NCBI GenBank assembly: GCA_001270045.2
Contig: DF970666.1
Span: 62,001-126,000, forward strand
Direction: 5' to 3'
DNA length: 64,000 nt
DNA from: Bacteroidales bacterium 6E
GTDB lineage: Bacteria; Bacteroidota; Bacteroidia; Bacteroidales; Prolixibacteraceae
The notes beneath the pieces are model-generated. The model was not told the origin of the DNA. It saw only the letters and a program-made list of their open reading frames with translations, and did no database searches. A program made the translations under genes and the position numbers. Of the stretch, positions 26,527-34,582 are shown one piece after another (position 1 is the first letter of the stretch; each line of letters starts with the position of its first letter).

Positions 26527-28056
26527 TCAAAAATCTTGTTGCCAGCGATTATTAATCTTCATGAATGCTTTCCCCAGATAGTCAATGATATCGGATGCAA
26601 TCAGGGCAGGCATCGATATTTTACGTGCTGCCAGGTCACCTGCAAGACCATGCAGATAGACACCTGTCTCGGCAGCCTTTTCCGGTGAAATCCCTTGGGC
26701 CAGCAGTCCCAGGATGATGCCTGTCAGAACATCGCCACTGCCGCCGGTGGCCATTCCCGGATTGCCGGTCGGATTGAACGAGACTGAACCGTCTGGATAG
26801 GCAATGGCTGTCCAGGCCCCTTTCAAGACAATGGTGATTCCATAGACCATGGCTTTGTCACGTAGAAGTTGCAGGCGCTGCCATGAATTGGATGTATTTC
26901 CGAAGAGGCGATTGAATTCGCCTGGATGTGGCGTCAGAATTGACTTTTTGGGTAGTTGTGCCAGCCATCCCGGTTGACTTGCCAATATATTCAAGGCATC
27001 GGCATCAACAACCATGGGGACCTTGCATTTTGCCAGCAATTCACCGAATGCCGTGACTGTTTCAGTGGAGGTGCCCAGTCCGGGACCGATGCCTATGGCT
27101 GTGTATCGGTCGGAAATTTCCGGGGATGAAAAGAAATGATCGTGCCTGTCGATGCTGACCATGACCTCGGGATTGGATGTCTGCATGATTTCATACCCTG
27201 CCTTGGGGATATGTGCGGTTGTCAGTCCAGCGCCCGCACGGACACAACCCCTGGCTGCAAGTAAGGCTGCCCCCATTTTGCCGTAACTGCCTGCAATCAG
27301 AAGGGCGTGTCCGAATGTACCCTTATGGTCGTACCTTTTTCTTTTGGGGATTATTTGCCGGATCATGTAGGCCGAGGATACCCTGTAAGGGGTTTCAGTT
27401 TTTTCGATGGCAAAAGGGTGTAATCCTATATCAATAATCTTCAGTTTTCCGATGTAGGGCTCATTCTCAGGAAATAACAGGCTTATTTTCGGAAATTGCA
27501 GGGTTAGGGTCATATCAGCCTTGATGATGGCATGTGGGTTGCCACCTGGATTTTCTTCACCATGCATGCCGCTGGGAATATCAATGGCATATACCTTTGC
27601 CTTGCTTTTGTTGATATGTTTTACCAGGGCAGCAGGAAGTCCTTCGAGCGGACGTTTTAGTCCTGATCCGAACAGTCCGTCGAAGACTAGGCATGCAGGG
27701 TCAAGGAAGGGAAAGTCAGCTTCAGAATTTATGATGTATTTCGAGACGTTACCTATAGGGGTCAGCCGATCCCAGTTTGCGGCGGGTGAACCTTTCAGGG
27801 GTTTACCGGTATCTAGCAAGTATACCGTGCAGGGATGTCCCGACTTGGCGAATAATCTGGCCATTGCCAGCGCATCGCCCCCATTATTGCCCGGTCCGGC
27901 AAAAAATACCAGTGGAATGTCATAGTCGAATGCTGATTCAAGTTCCAGAAACATCTCAGTGGCAGCCCGTTCCATCAGGTCGAGATCAGAAATGGGCTCA
28001 TTCTCAATCGTATATTTGTCAATTTCGGCAATCTGTCGCGTCGTAAATAGTTTCAT
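26527..28056 (-). CDS. nnr: Bifunctional NAD(P)H-hydrate epimerase / ADP-dependent dehydratase
   Basis: 509 residues. The YjeF_N domain (about 1-215) epimerises S- and R-NAD(P)HX (GPGNNGGDALAMARLF near 54-69, DGLFGSGLKRPL near 125-136). The C-terminal ribokinase-like domain (about 225-505) dehydrates S-NAD(P)HX with ADP: HKGTFGHALLIAGSYGKMGA (about 244-263), HPGEFNRLFG, KGAWTAI, and the catalytic NPTGNPGMATGGSGDVLTG (about 434-452). This is the standard bacterial fusion (YjeF, NnrD-NnrE). It is first in a minus-strand run with DUF4831, the MFS carrier and pepD. Confidence 0.96.
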   Translation of the reverse strand: MKLFTTRQIAEIDKYTIENEPISDLDLMERAATEMFLELESAFDYDIPLVFFAGPGNNGGDALAMARLFAKSGHPCTVYLLDTGKPLKGSPAANWDRLTPIGNVSKYIINSEADFPFLDPACLVFDGLFGSGLKRPLEGLPAALVKHINKSKAKVYAIDIPSGMHGEENPGGNPHAIIKADMTLTLQFPKISLLFPENEPYIGKLKIIDIGLHPFAIEKTETPYRVSSAYMIRQIIPKRKRYDHKGTFGHALLIAGSYGKMGAALLAARGCVRAGAGLTTAHIPKAGYEIMQTSNPEVMVSIDRHDHFFSSPEISDRYTAIGIGPGLGTSTETVTAFGELLAKCKVPMVVDADALNILASQPGWLAQLPKKSILTPHPGEFNRLFGNTSNSWQRLQLLRDKAMVYGITIVLKGAWTAIAYPDGSVSFNPTGNPGMATGGSGDVLTGIILGLLAQGISPEKAAETGVYLHGLAGDLAARKISMPALIASDIIDYLGKAFMKINNRWQQDF

Positions 28057-28415
28057 CCCTGTAAGGTTAAATTCAACTACTGTGTGTCAACATTTGGAAT
28101 CTTGCCGGGTCCTGCTTCAAAAATCAAATGGTTTAGCATCGATGTCATTTGAAACCCGGAATTCCCAAAACATATCAAATCGTTCTTCAAGCATGCATCC
28201 TTGCAAAAGGTCTGCCTGTTTGAAATGACTCTTAAAAGTAGACAATTTTCACGAAAACCATAGTTCATGAATTTTGACATGGGATATGTCTGTATTTCTT
28301 TTTCGAATCTCATGTTAAATCTTTAGGTCTTTTAATCTGTTGAACAACCGGTTTGAGATGTAGGACCTAAATTCTTATTACTTTTGTTCATTGATTTAAA
28401 ATAAAGGTTAAACAA
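28057..28415. other. 359-base divergent intergenic region
   Basis: Lies between the divergent nnr and nitroreductase genes. A 78-codon open frame on the minus strand (28077-28313) has no recognisable motif, and I do not call it. I see no strong promoter box or hairpin. Confidence 0.4.
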
Positions 28416-29048
28416 ATGGATATATTACAAATACTGAACTGGCGATATGCCACAAAAAAATTCAATCCTGAAAAAAAGCTTGACGAAAAGAAACTGGCTG
28501 TTTTGCTCGAATCGGTCAACCTTTCAGCGACCTCATACGGTTTACAACCATTCCGGTTGCTTGTGATTGAGAATCCTGCGCTCAGGGAACAACTTCGGGC
28601 GGTATCGGGTGACCAAAGCCAGATCACTGATGCTTCCCATCTGTTGGTTTTTGCAGTCAATAAAGGACTGACATCTGCCGATGTGGATGCCTATATCAAC
28701 CGAATTGCCGAAGTTCGCGGTGTCACCCTGGATTCCCTCGAGGCTTACCGTACAAAAATCAAGACAAGCATGGCCGCGAGGAGCCCGGAGGAGCTTTTCC
28801 AGTGGGCTGCCCGTCAGGCATACATCGCTTTAGGGTTCCTGCTTGTTGCCTGTGCCGCCGAAGAGGTAGATGCGTGTCCCATCGAAGGCATCAGGAAGCC
28901 GGAATATGATGCCTTGCTGGGTCTTGAACAAAAAGGTTATTCGACCATGGTGGCAGCCGCTATCGGATACAGGGCCGATGATGATAAGTACCAGTTCAAA
29001 CTGAAGGTCAGAAAGGAGAGCAGCCAGATTTTGGACTTTTATCGCTAA
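28416..29048 (+). CDS. Nitroreductase-family NAD(P)H-dependent oxidoreductase
   Basis: 210 residues, FMN-dependent nitroreductase fold. LNWRYATKKFNPEKKLD (about 8-24) contains the FMN-phosphate arginine region, SATSYGLQPFRLLVIE (about 37-52) the flavin contact loop, and QWAARQAYIALGFLLVACAAEEVDACPIEG (residues about 129-158, split here only for description) the dimer-interface helix and cofactor turn. Length and motifs match NfsB/YfkO-like enzymes that reduce nitro compounds or quinones; the physiological substrate is unknown. Monocistronic between nnr and the POT gene. Confidence 0.92.
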   Translation: MDILQILNWRYATKKFNPEKKLDEKKLAVLLESVNLSATSYGLQPFRLLVIENPALREQLRAVSGDQSQITDASHLLVFAVNKGLTSADVDAYINRIAEVRGVTLDSLEAYRTKIKTSMAARSPEELFQWAARQAYIALGFLLVACAAEEVDACPIEGIRKPEYDALLGLEQKGYSTMVAAAIGYRADDDKYQFKLKVRKESSQILDFYR

Positions 29049-29142
29049 GCCGCAATGAATGATGTATACGCTGGCTAAATGTACTTGATAAAAAAAGTGC
29101 ATTTCATGACATACTACCTCTTTCCCAACCTAAAAAGAATTT

Positions 29143-29150
29143 TATATTTG
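29143..29150 (+). promoter_or_regulatory. Promoter -7 box for the POT transporter
   Basis: TATATTTG matches TAnnTTTG, 47 bases before the ATG at 29197; TTT rather than TTG is present about 20 bases upstream. Confidence 0.45.
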
Positions 29151-29196
29151 CCACACTCTTTGAAATTTACAAAAATCACTCACAAAAAAGTAACTT

Positions 29197-31002
29197 ATGT
29201 TTAAGAATCATCCGAAGGGTTTATTTGTGGCATTTTTCTCCAATATGGGAGAGCGGTTTGGGTTTTATACCATGATGGCCATTCTGGTGCTGTTTCTTCA
29301 GGCCAAGTACGGCCTGACCGAATCTCAGGCCGGAGGTATTTACAGTTGGTTTTATTTTGGTATATATGCTTTGGCATTGATTGGTGGTATCATCGCCGAC
29401 TCGACAAGAAAGTATAAATCGGTGATTTTGCTGGGTATCCTGGTGATGTTTGCCGGTTATATCGTGATGGCAATTCCTGGTAATCCACTGACCATTACAG
29501 TTATCGGTCTTTTCACCATCGCATTGGGTAACGGTCTCTTTAAGGGTAACCTGCAGGCAGTGGTCGGACAGTTATACGATGATCCGAAATACTCAAAGGT
29601 TCGTGATACCGCATTCATGATTTTCTACATGGGTATCAATATCGGTGCATTTTTTGCCCCATTTGTGGCAACCGGTATACGTAACTGGTTTCTGAAAACC
29701 CAGGGTTTGATGCACGATGGCAGTTTACCCGCCATGTGTCATGCCTATAATAACGGAACACTTGAGAACACTGAACAGTTTCAGGCTCTGGCCAATCAGG
29801 TATCCGGACAAAACGTGACCGATCTGGCCGCTTTTGCTACGCAATATATTGAGGCGTTCGGAAAGGGTTACAACTATGCTTTTGGGGTTGCCTCGGTTGC
29901 CATGGTGATTTCCCTTTTGGTGTATGTATTCTTCAACAAGTATTTGCCCACGGTTTCCAAAGTGGTTACCGAGAAGAAAGAGAACACAGGAGCCAAAGGC
30001 AATCTGGTCAGTTTTCTGCTATCGGCCGGTTTAATGATTGCCACTTCGGTTATATTTTACCTCGCACTTGATGATCTTGCCCTTGGTATGGCTGTGGGAC
30101 TCTTTATCGGTTTCGTGGCCATGATGTTCCAGATCTCAACAAAAGATGAACGTCCAAGGGTTGTTTCCCTGATCCTGGTATTCTTTGTGGTCATTTTCTT
30201 CTGGATGTCGTTCCACCAGAACGGATTGACACAAACCTTCTTTGCCCGTGACTATACCGTCAAGGAGGTGGGACCCTTTACCAATATATTCTTCGGGCTC
30301 GATTCGATTCTCTCCTTTATCGGGGCCATCGCTGGTGTTGTGCTGCTTTTCAACAAGAAAAAGTCGAATATGCTTATAGGGTTATCAATGGTGCTGGTTT
30401 TCGGTGGCCTGACTTATTATTTCATATCGTCTGCAGCTCCAAGCAACCCAATCGCACCTGAGGTATTCCAGTCGTTCAACCCATTGTTTATCGTGTCGCT
30501 GACCTTCCCGGTCATGGGACTATTCACATGGCTACGTTCCAAAAACATGGAGCCATCGACCCCGAAAAAAATCGGTATTGGTATGGTGATTGCCGCTTTG
30601 GGCTTTGTTGTTATCCTGATTGGCTCCCTGGGTCTTGTGTCTCCTCACGAACTGCAGTATGTCGAGAATGGTGTGACCAAGTACAACCCGGTTCCCGACT
30701 CATCCAGGGTGCTTCCTTACTGGTTGATGAGCAGTTACCTGATTCTCACCATTGCCGAGCTTTTCCTGTCACCCATGGGATTGTCGTTTGTGTCGAAAGT
30801 GGCACCGGCCCGTTTCCAGGGTTTGATGCAGGGTGGTTGGTTGTTGGCTACCGCGGTTGGTAACAAGTTCCTCTTCATCGGTAGTGATTTCTGGGGCAAG
30901 CTTGACCTGTGGCAGCTCTGGCTGATCTTTGTGGTTTGCTGTATCCTTTCAGCAGCATTTATCTTCAGCATCCTGAAAAGGCTTGAAAAGGCCACCAAAT
31001 AA
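29197..31002 (+). CDS. POT-family peptide:proton symporter-like transporter, variant
   Basis: 601 residues with about 14 membrane helices. It has the POT signatures FYMGINIGAFFAPF (about 148-161) and a helix-1 motif in the usual place. In classical POT carriers that motif is ExxERFxYY and couples protons; here it reads NMGERFGFY (N16, E19, R20), so the first glutamate is replaced. The LFKGNLQAVVGQLYDD stretch (about 113-128) follows. A lumenal-type insertion (about 165-225) between helices 5 and 6 is longer than in short bacterial POT proteins. Di/tripeptide uptake is the default assignment; the substrate or coupling may differ. Followed by a terminator. Confidence 0.88.
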   Translation: MFKNHPKGLFVAFFSNMGERFGFYTMMAILVLFLQAKYGLTESQAGGIYSWFYFGIYALALIGGIIADSTRKYKSVILLGILVMFAGYIVMAIPGNPLTITVIGLFTIALGNGLFKGNLQAVVGQLYDDPKYSKVRDTAFMIFYMGINIGAFFAPFVATGIRNWFLKTQGLMHDGSLPAMCHAYNNGTLENTEQFQALANQVSGQNVTDLAAFATQYIEAFGKGYNYAFGVASVAMVISLLVYVFFNKYLPTVSKVVTEKKENTGAKGNLVSFLLSAGLMIATSVIFYLALDDLALGMAVGLFIGFVAMMFQISTKDERPRVVSLILVFFVVIFFWMSFHQNGLTQTFFARDYTVKEVGPFTNIFFGLDSILSFIGAIAGVVLLFNKKKSNMLIGLSMVLVFGGLTYYFISSAAPSNPIAPEVFQSFNPLFIVSLTFPVMGLFTWLRSKNMEPSTPKKIGIGMVIAALGFVVILIGSLGLVSPHELQYVENGVTKYNPVPDSSRVLPYWLMSSYLILTIAELFLSPMGLSFVSKVAPARFQGLMQGGWLLATAVGNKFLFIGSDFWGKLDLWQLWLIFVVCCILSAAFIFSILKRLEKATK

Positions 31003-31027
31003 GAAGTAATATCAATTGAATCATATA

Positions 31028-31058
31028 GGGGAAGTCAAAAACTTCCCCTTTAACTTTT
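31028..31058 (+). terminator. Intrinsic terminator of the POT transporter gene
   Basis: Perfect 8-bp stem GGGGAAGT / ACTTCCCC with a 5-base loop followed by TTTAACTTTT; it also argues that the next gene starts at 31064, not at 31016. Confidence 0.8.
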
Positions 31059-31063
31059 CCAAT

Positions 31064-32077
31064 ATGACCTTTATTTATCTGTTGTTTGGATTTTTGTTCG
31101 GTTATTTCCTGCTACAGGCAAAACTGAACAGGTTTGACACCATCAGTGGGATGGCTACACTAGAGGATTTTTCGGTGGCTAAAGCCATTATGCTTGCCCT
31201 CGGTATAGGTTCAATCCTTATAGGATTTGAAATCAGTATGGGGATGGCTGATTTTCATGTAAAAACGCTGATTCCCTGGGCGCAGATCCTGGGTGGGATG
31301 ATTTTCGGAACAGGTATGGCCATCCTGGGGTATTGTCCGGGTACACTTGCCATTTCCCTGGGCGAAGGTTCCATGGATGCATTGGCTGGAATTGCAGGTG
31401 GGATCATTGGTAGCCTGACTTATTATGCAGTGGCTCCATCACTTGCATTTCTTAAAGCCACCGAGCTGGGTAAGATGAGTCTTTTCAGCGTGTTGGGAGG
31501 GTTCGGTCCGGCCTATTTCTTCATCGTTGCCTTATGGGCTGCACTGATGATTGGGGGGGCACTCTATCTCGACCGGATGGAAAAATCGACCAGCAAAAAA
31601 TGGGTTTATACCGGGGCCGGACTGGCAGTCCTGAACGGGATGATGTTCATGGATATCACTCTAGGCAAGCCAATCGGTGCCAGCAGTGTTTTCCCCTATA
31701 TTGGAGGCATGGTTGCAGGGCAGACAGAAGCAGACTGGTTTGGCAAAGTTACCGGTTCGGGTTCATGGCAGCTGATCTTTTTGGGAGGTGCCCTCATGGC
31801 AGGTTTTGTATTTTCTGTCATGAAAAAGGAGTTTAAGTTGACGGTGATTCATTCGCGCTGGGCAAAGTACAGGGGGCAGTCAGTTCCAGTACGTCTCGTT
31901 TACGCTTTCCTGGGTGGGTTTCTGCTGTTGTTCGGGGCCAGGATGGCTGACGGATGCACCAGCGGCCACGTGATCTCAGGGGGGATGCAAATGGCCTTCA
32001 GCAGTTACCTGTTTGCCTTGTTCACATTTGCTGGATTGTTGATTACAGGACGTTTTTTCTATAGGAAAAAGATTTAA
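31064..32077 (+). CDS. YeeE/YedE-family (TsuA-like) sulfur-compound transporter
   Basis: About 337 residues with about nine membrane helices. The two pseudo-symmetric halves carry the family cysteine motifs: GYCPGTLAISLGEG (about 96-109) and DGCTSGHVISGG (about 300-311). In the thiosulfate transporter YeeE such cysteines relay the ligand through the membrane. The whole carrier is one polypeptide, and no TusA-like sulfur carrier gene (often adjacent) is present here, so the substrate (thiosulfate or another sulfur/selenium compound) is inferred. The ATG at 31064 is chosen because the upstream in-frame ATG lies before a terminator hairpin. Confidence 0.88.
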   Translation: MTFIYLLFGFLFGYFLLQAKLNRFDTISGMATLEDFSVAKAIMLALGIGSILIGFEISMGMADFHVKTLIPWAQILGGMIFGTGMAILGYCPGTLAISLGEGSMDALAGIAGGIIGSLTYYAVAPSLAFLKATELGKMSLFSVLGGFGPAYFFIVALWAALMIGGALYLDRMEKSTSKKWVYTGAGLAVLNGMMFMDITLGKPIGASSVFPYIGGMVAGQTEADWFGKVTGSGSWQLIFLGGALMAGFVFSVMKKEFKLTVIHSRWAKYRGQSVPVRLVYAFLGGFLLLFGARMADGCTSGHVISGGMQMAFSSYLFALFTFAGLLITGRFFYRKKI

Positions 32078-32172
32078 CCCAATTATCGTCATCGAAAATC
32101 CAAATGGTTAGGGCCATTGATTTTTTGTTTGTCGGAAATTACTGAATTTCAGACATAAATTGAATATTTCCA

Positions 32173-32203
32173 TTGCCTATGTGGCCATGATTTGGTAACT
32201 TTA
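32173..32203 (+). promoter_or_regulatory. Promoter TTG-N20-TAACTTTA
   Basis: TTG (32173-32175), 20 bases, then TAACTTTA (32196-32203; 7 of 8 to TAnnTTTG), 23 bases before the ATG of the next gene. Confidence 0.5.
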
Positions 32204-32226
32204 ATAGTAACTTCAAAATTCTGGCT

Positions 32227-32994
32227 ATGGAAAAGTTCTTTTACCTGGTTGCAACACCCGAATCCTTGCTCGCTTCCCATTTGTCTCCCCGTGATTTTGG
32301 AAATTACATGGCTGTCGGCACAAAGAAGCGTACCCGCGGACAAGTAATATTTTTTGAAGTGGATCCTGAACTGATGCCAGGTCTTCCCTGGGACCATATC
32401 AACAAAAAACTGGTACCAACGCCTGAAGGCCAACCCAAACATTCGGTTTATCTCTCCATCTACCGTGTTCTTGAACATACTCCCCTGGAGGCCTTAAAGA
32501 ACCTGTACCTGGTATCTGACGAGGGTTTGGTTCTTGAATTGAAACCTTCGGAGTATCAATTTGACAATAGTGTTGATACCCACCTCTACCAGCAATTTAT
32601 TCCATCTACGACCCGTGTGGCCAGTAAACTAACTCCGGCGGAGTTCATCAGCTTCCTGACCGACCACAGACGACCGGTTTCGGCCCCAAAAATCATGTTT
32701 GCCGAACTGCTGCTCAATGAATTGGCTACCAATCCTTATGCGCCTCTGAATAATCTTCCTTACCCTAATCCTGACCACCTGAGGGATTGTCTTATCAGGC
32801 TTATGGAATCTGACGAAAGGTCAACCAAGACCGTGTTGCGTTCGCTTCGGTGTGATTTGGCATACAGGACCATCAAGGATGGATTCTTTGTAGGCGGAGG
32901 TACCCAAATGAAATTCTATCCTTTTCCTTCCGTTGAGCAACTTGAGGATGAATATTTTACTTGGTGGAGGTCCGCCTTGATACCTCATTTTTGA
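32227..32994 (+). CDS. Conserved-looking protein of unknown function
   Basis: 255 residues, no signal peptide and no membrane segment, balanced composition and codon usage like its neighbours. I do not recognise the family. Visible features: a beta-rich N-terminal half (KFFYLVATPESLLASH, RTRGQVIFFEVDPEL) and a helical C-terminal half (from about 135) with PEFISFL-like and LRDCLIRLMESDERS segments, ending in an aromatic EYFTWWRSALIP tail. It has its own well-formed promoter and stands alone between the YeeE gene and the convergent GH140 gene. Confidence 0.7.
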   Translation: MEKFFYLVATPESLLASHLSPRDFGNYMAVGTKKRTRGQVIFFEVDPELMPGLPWDHINKKLVPTPEGQPKHSVYLSIYRVLEHTPLEALKNLYLVSDEGLVLELKPSEYQFDNSVDTHLYQQFIPSTTRVASKLTPAEFISFLTDHRRPVSAPKIMFAELLLNELATNPYAPLNNLPYPNPDHLRDCLIRLMESDERSTKTVLRSLRCDLAYRTIKDGFFVGGGTQMKFYPFPSVEQLEDEYFTWWRSALIPHF

Positions 32995-33168
32995 TGATCG
33001 TCTTCCTGAACAATGAATTCACCCTCCAGTGCCTATACAAGAATTTATGGATGGTGAATTTGTCAACGTAGTTACAGAATGACCCGTATTAGAGGTCGTT
33101 TTTACCAATAAAACAGGTCATTTGCCTTACTTTGGCCTACTTTTACAATAATTGTCTGTTTGAATGAA

Positions 33169-34566
33169 TCAGATTTTTCCGGGAGGAGGGAAGTTCATCT
33201 TCGCATTGTCGAGCACGAGCACCCAATCGTTGCCCCTACCTCGAGTCGGTGGGGAGAATGTCCGGATATCCCGCCCCTGGAAGGTTCCTATTTCAGTGGC
33301 TTCCCCAGTGCGGGGATTGTACCACCATGCCTTGGCCCTGACCCACCCACAACGTAAGAGGTTGATTTCAGCACTCCAGCCTGTCGGGAGGTACACAAAT
33401 ATGTAGTTCTTCCCCCTTGAAGCCACGATATAGTCGGTTTCCGGAACATAGCTGTTCATGACTATTGACTGAAAGGGTGTTCCTTCCGTAAAAGGACGTG
33501 ATTCGAGGAGGCGTCTGAAGTTGAGCATATCCCATGCTCCGGGCATGTCCAGGTTTTTTTCCCATGAATTCCGTGCCTGGCCGATAGGTTCGCGACCGGG
33601 TTTCAGCATTTGCCAGATGGCATGATTGCCATAGGTGTGTCCAAAGCTGCCGGAAAACATGCTCCAGTATGCGGCCTGCCTGACGTCAGCATCATCGAAC
33701 CATCCCAACACCTGGGGATTCCAGTTTACCGGATGGTCTTCGTACCTTGGCTCTCCATCCAAAACCGGTTTCTCGGGAATTGTTTCATAATCGGGTGTGA
33801 GAAGGCGTTTGTAGATGGCATAAGAACGTTGTCCATGTCCTGTCTGCAGCATATTGAAATCAAGCCAGTCCGAATGTCTGAACCATTGGGAGGAGCTATG
33901 CTCTCCCCAGGGATGGAAGGTCATGAGGTGGTTGGGGTCTTTTGATTTGATACCCTTGCCGAGCGCCTCCCATACCTGAAAATTGTTGCCCCCTCCCTGA
34001 CGGTCACCGCCGTTGATCCAAATGATGTTTGGGAAGTTTTTATATCGTTCGCCCAGAAACTGGCCATAAGCATAGGCATTGGTTTCGTTGAATATCACGG
34101 GGCCTACTCCCCATTGCTTGTCGACTTTGTCTCCCCATGTAGGCAGGAGTCCGATAAACATCCCTTTTTGCTGGGCCAGTCGGATGACCCAGTCGACGTG
34201 TGCGAAATATTTCTCGTTGGGCTTGGTGGGATCGTTGTCGATGAGAGGGCGTTCGCCTTCTGCGTTGGGCGTGTTCAATCCGTCCAGTTCAGCAAGAATG
34301 ACAGCCTGAATCACCGTAAATCCCTTTTCCCTCCTGTTCTCCAGAAATTTCTCCACCTCGGTCTTGTTGAGTCTGTGGAACAATTCCCAAGCAGTGTCCC
34401 CCAGATAGAAAAACGGGTGTCCGTTTTCGAAGGTCAGGTAGCGGCTGTTCTGGGATACGCGTAACTTTCCATGGTTTAAGTTGACGGATGGTCCTTCCCA
34501 TTTTACTTCCTGTCCTGACAGTTGCAGGATAAAAAATAACAGGATGGTTAGTAATGTTGGTTTCAT
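33169..34566 (-). CDS. Glycoside hydrolase family 140 (DUF4038) exported protein
   Basis: 465 residues with a signal peptide (about 1-18). The DUF4038 TIM barrel (about 35-360) carries GHPFFYLGDTAWELFHRL (about 48-65), NIIWINGGDRQGG with the likely acid/base aspartate (about 185-197), and KPVLDGEPRYED with the likely nucleophile glutamate (about 268-279). A C-terminal putative collagen-binding-like beta domain (about 375-460) follows, as in apiosidases that release apiose-rhamnogalacturonan II side chains. Substrate in this strain is inferred from the family. It is 16 bases downstream of an exported GATase/ThuA-like protein gene, so both form an operon. Confidence 0.9.
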   Translation of the reverse strand: MKPTLLTILLFFILQLSGQEVKWEGPSVNLNHGKLRVSQNSRYLTFENGHPFFYLGDTAWELFHRLNKTEVEKFLENRREKGFTVIQAVILAELDGLNTPNAEGERPLIDNDPTKPNEKYFAHVDWVIRLAQQKGMFIGLLPTWGDKVDKQWGVGPVIFNETNAYAYGQFLGERYKNFPNIIWINGGDRQGGGNNFQVWEALGKGIKSKDPNHLMTFHPWGEHSSSQWFRHSDWLDFNMLQTGHGQRSYAIYKRLLTPDYETIPEKPVLDGEPRYEDHPVNWNPQVLGWFDDADVRQAAYWSMFSGSFGHTYGNHAIWQMLKPGREPIGQARNSWEKNLDMPGAWDMLNFRRLLESRPFTEGTPFQSIVMNSYVPETDYIVASRGKNYIFVYLPTGWSAEINLLRCGWVRAKAWWYNPRTGEATEIGTFQGRDIRTFSPPTRGRGNDWVLVLDNAKMNFPPPGKI

Positions 34567-34582
34567 ATGGACTAAATGGTTA

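Noticed and set aside
28077-28313. 78-codon open frame between nnr and the nitroreductase gene
   Set aside because: No recognisable domain and unusual cysteine-rich composition; could be a real small gene but evidence is lacking.
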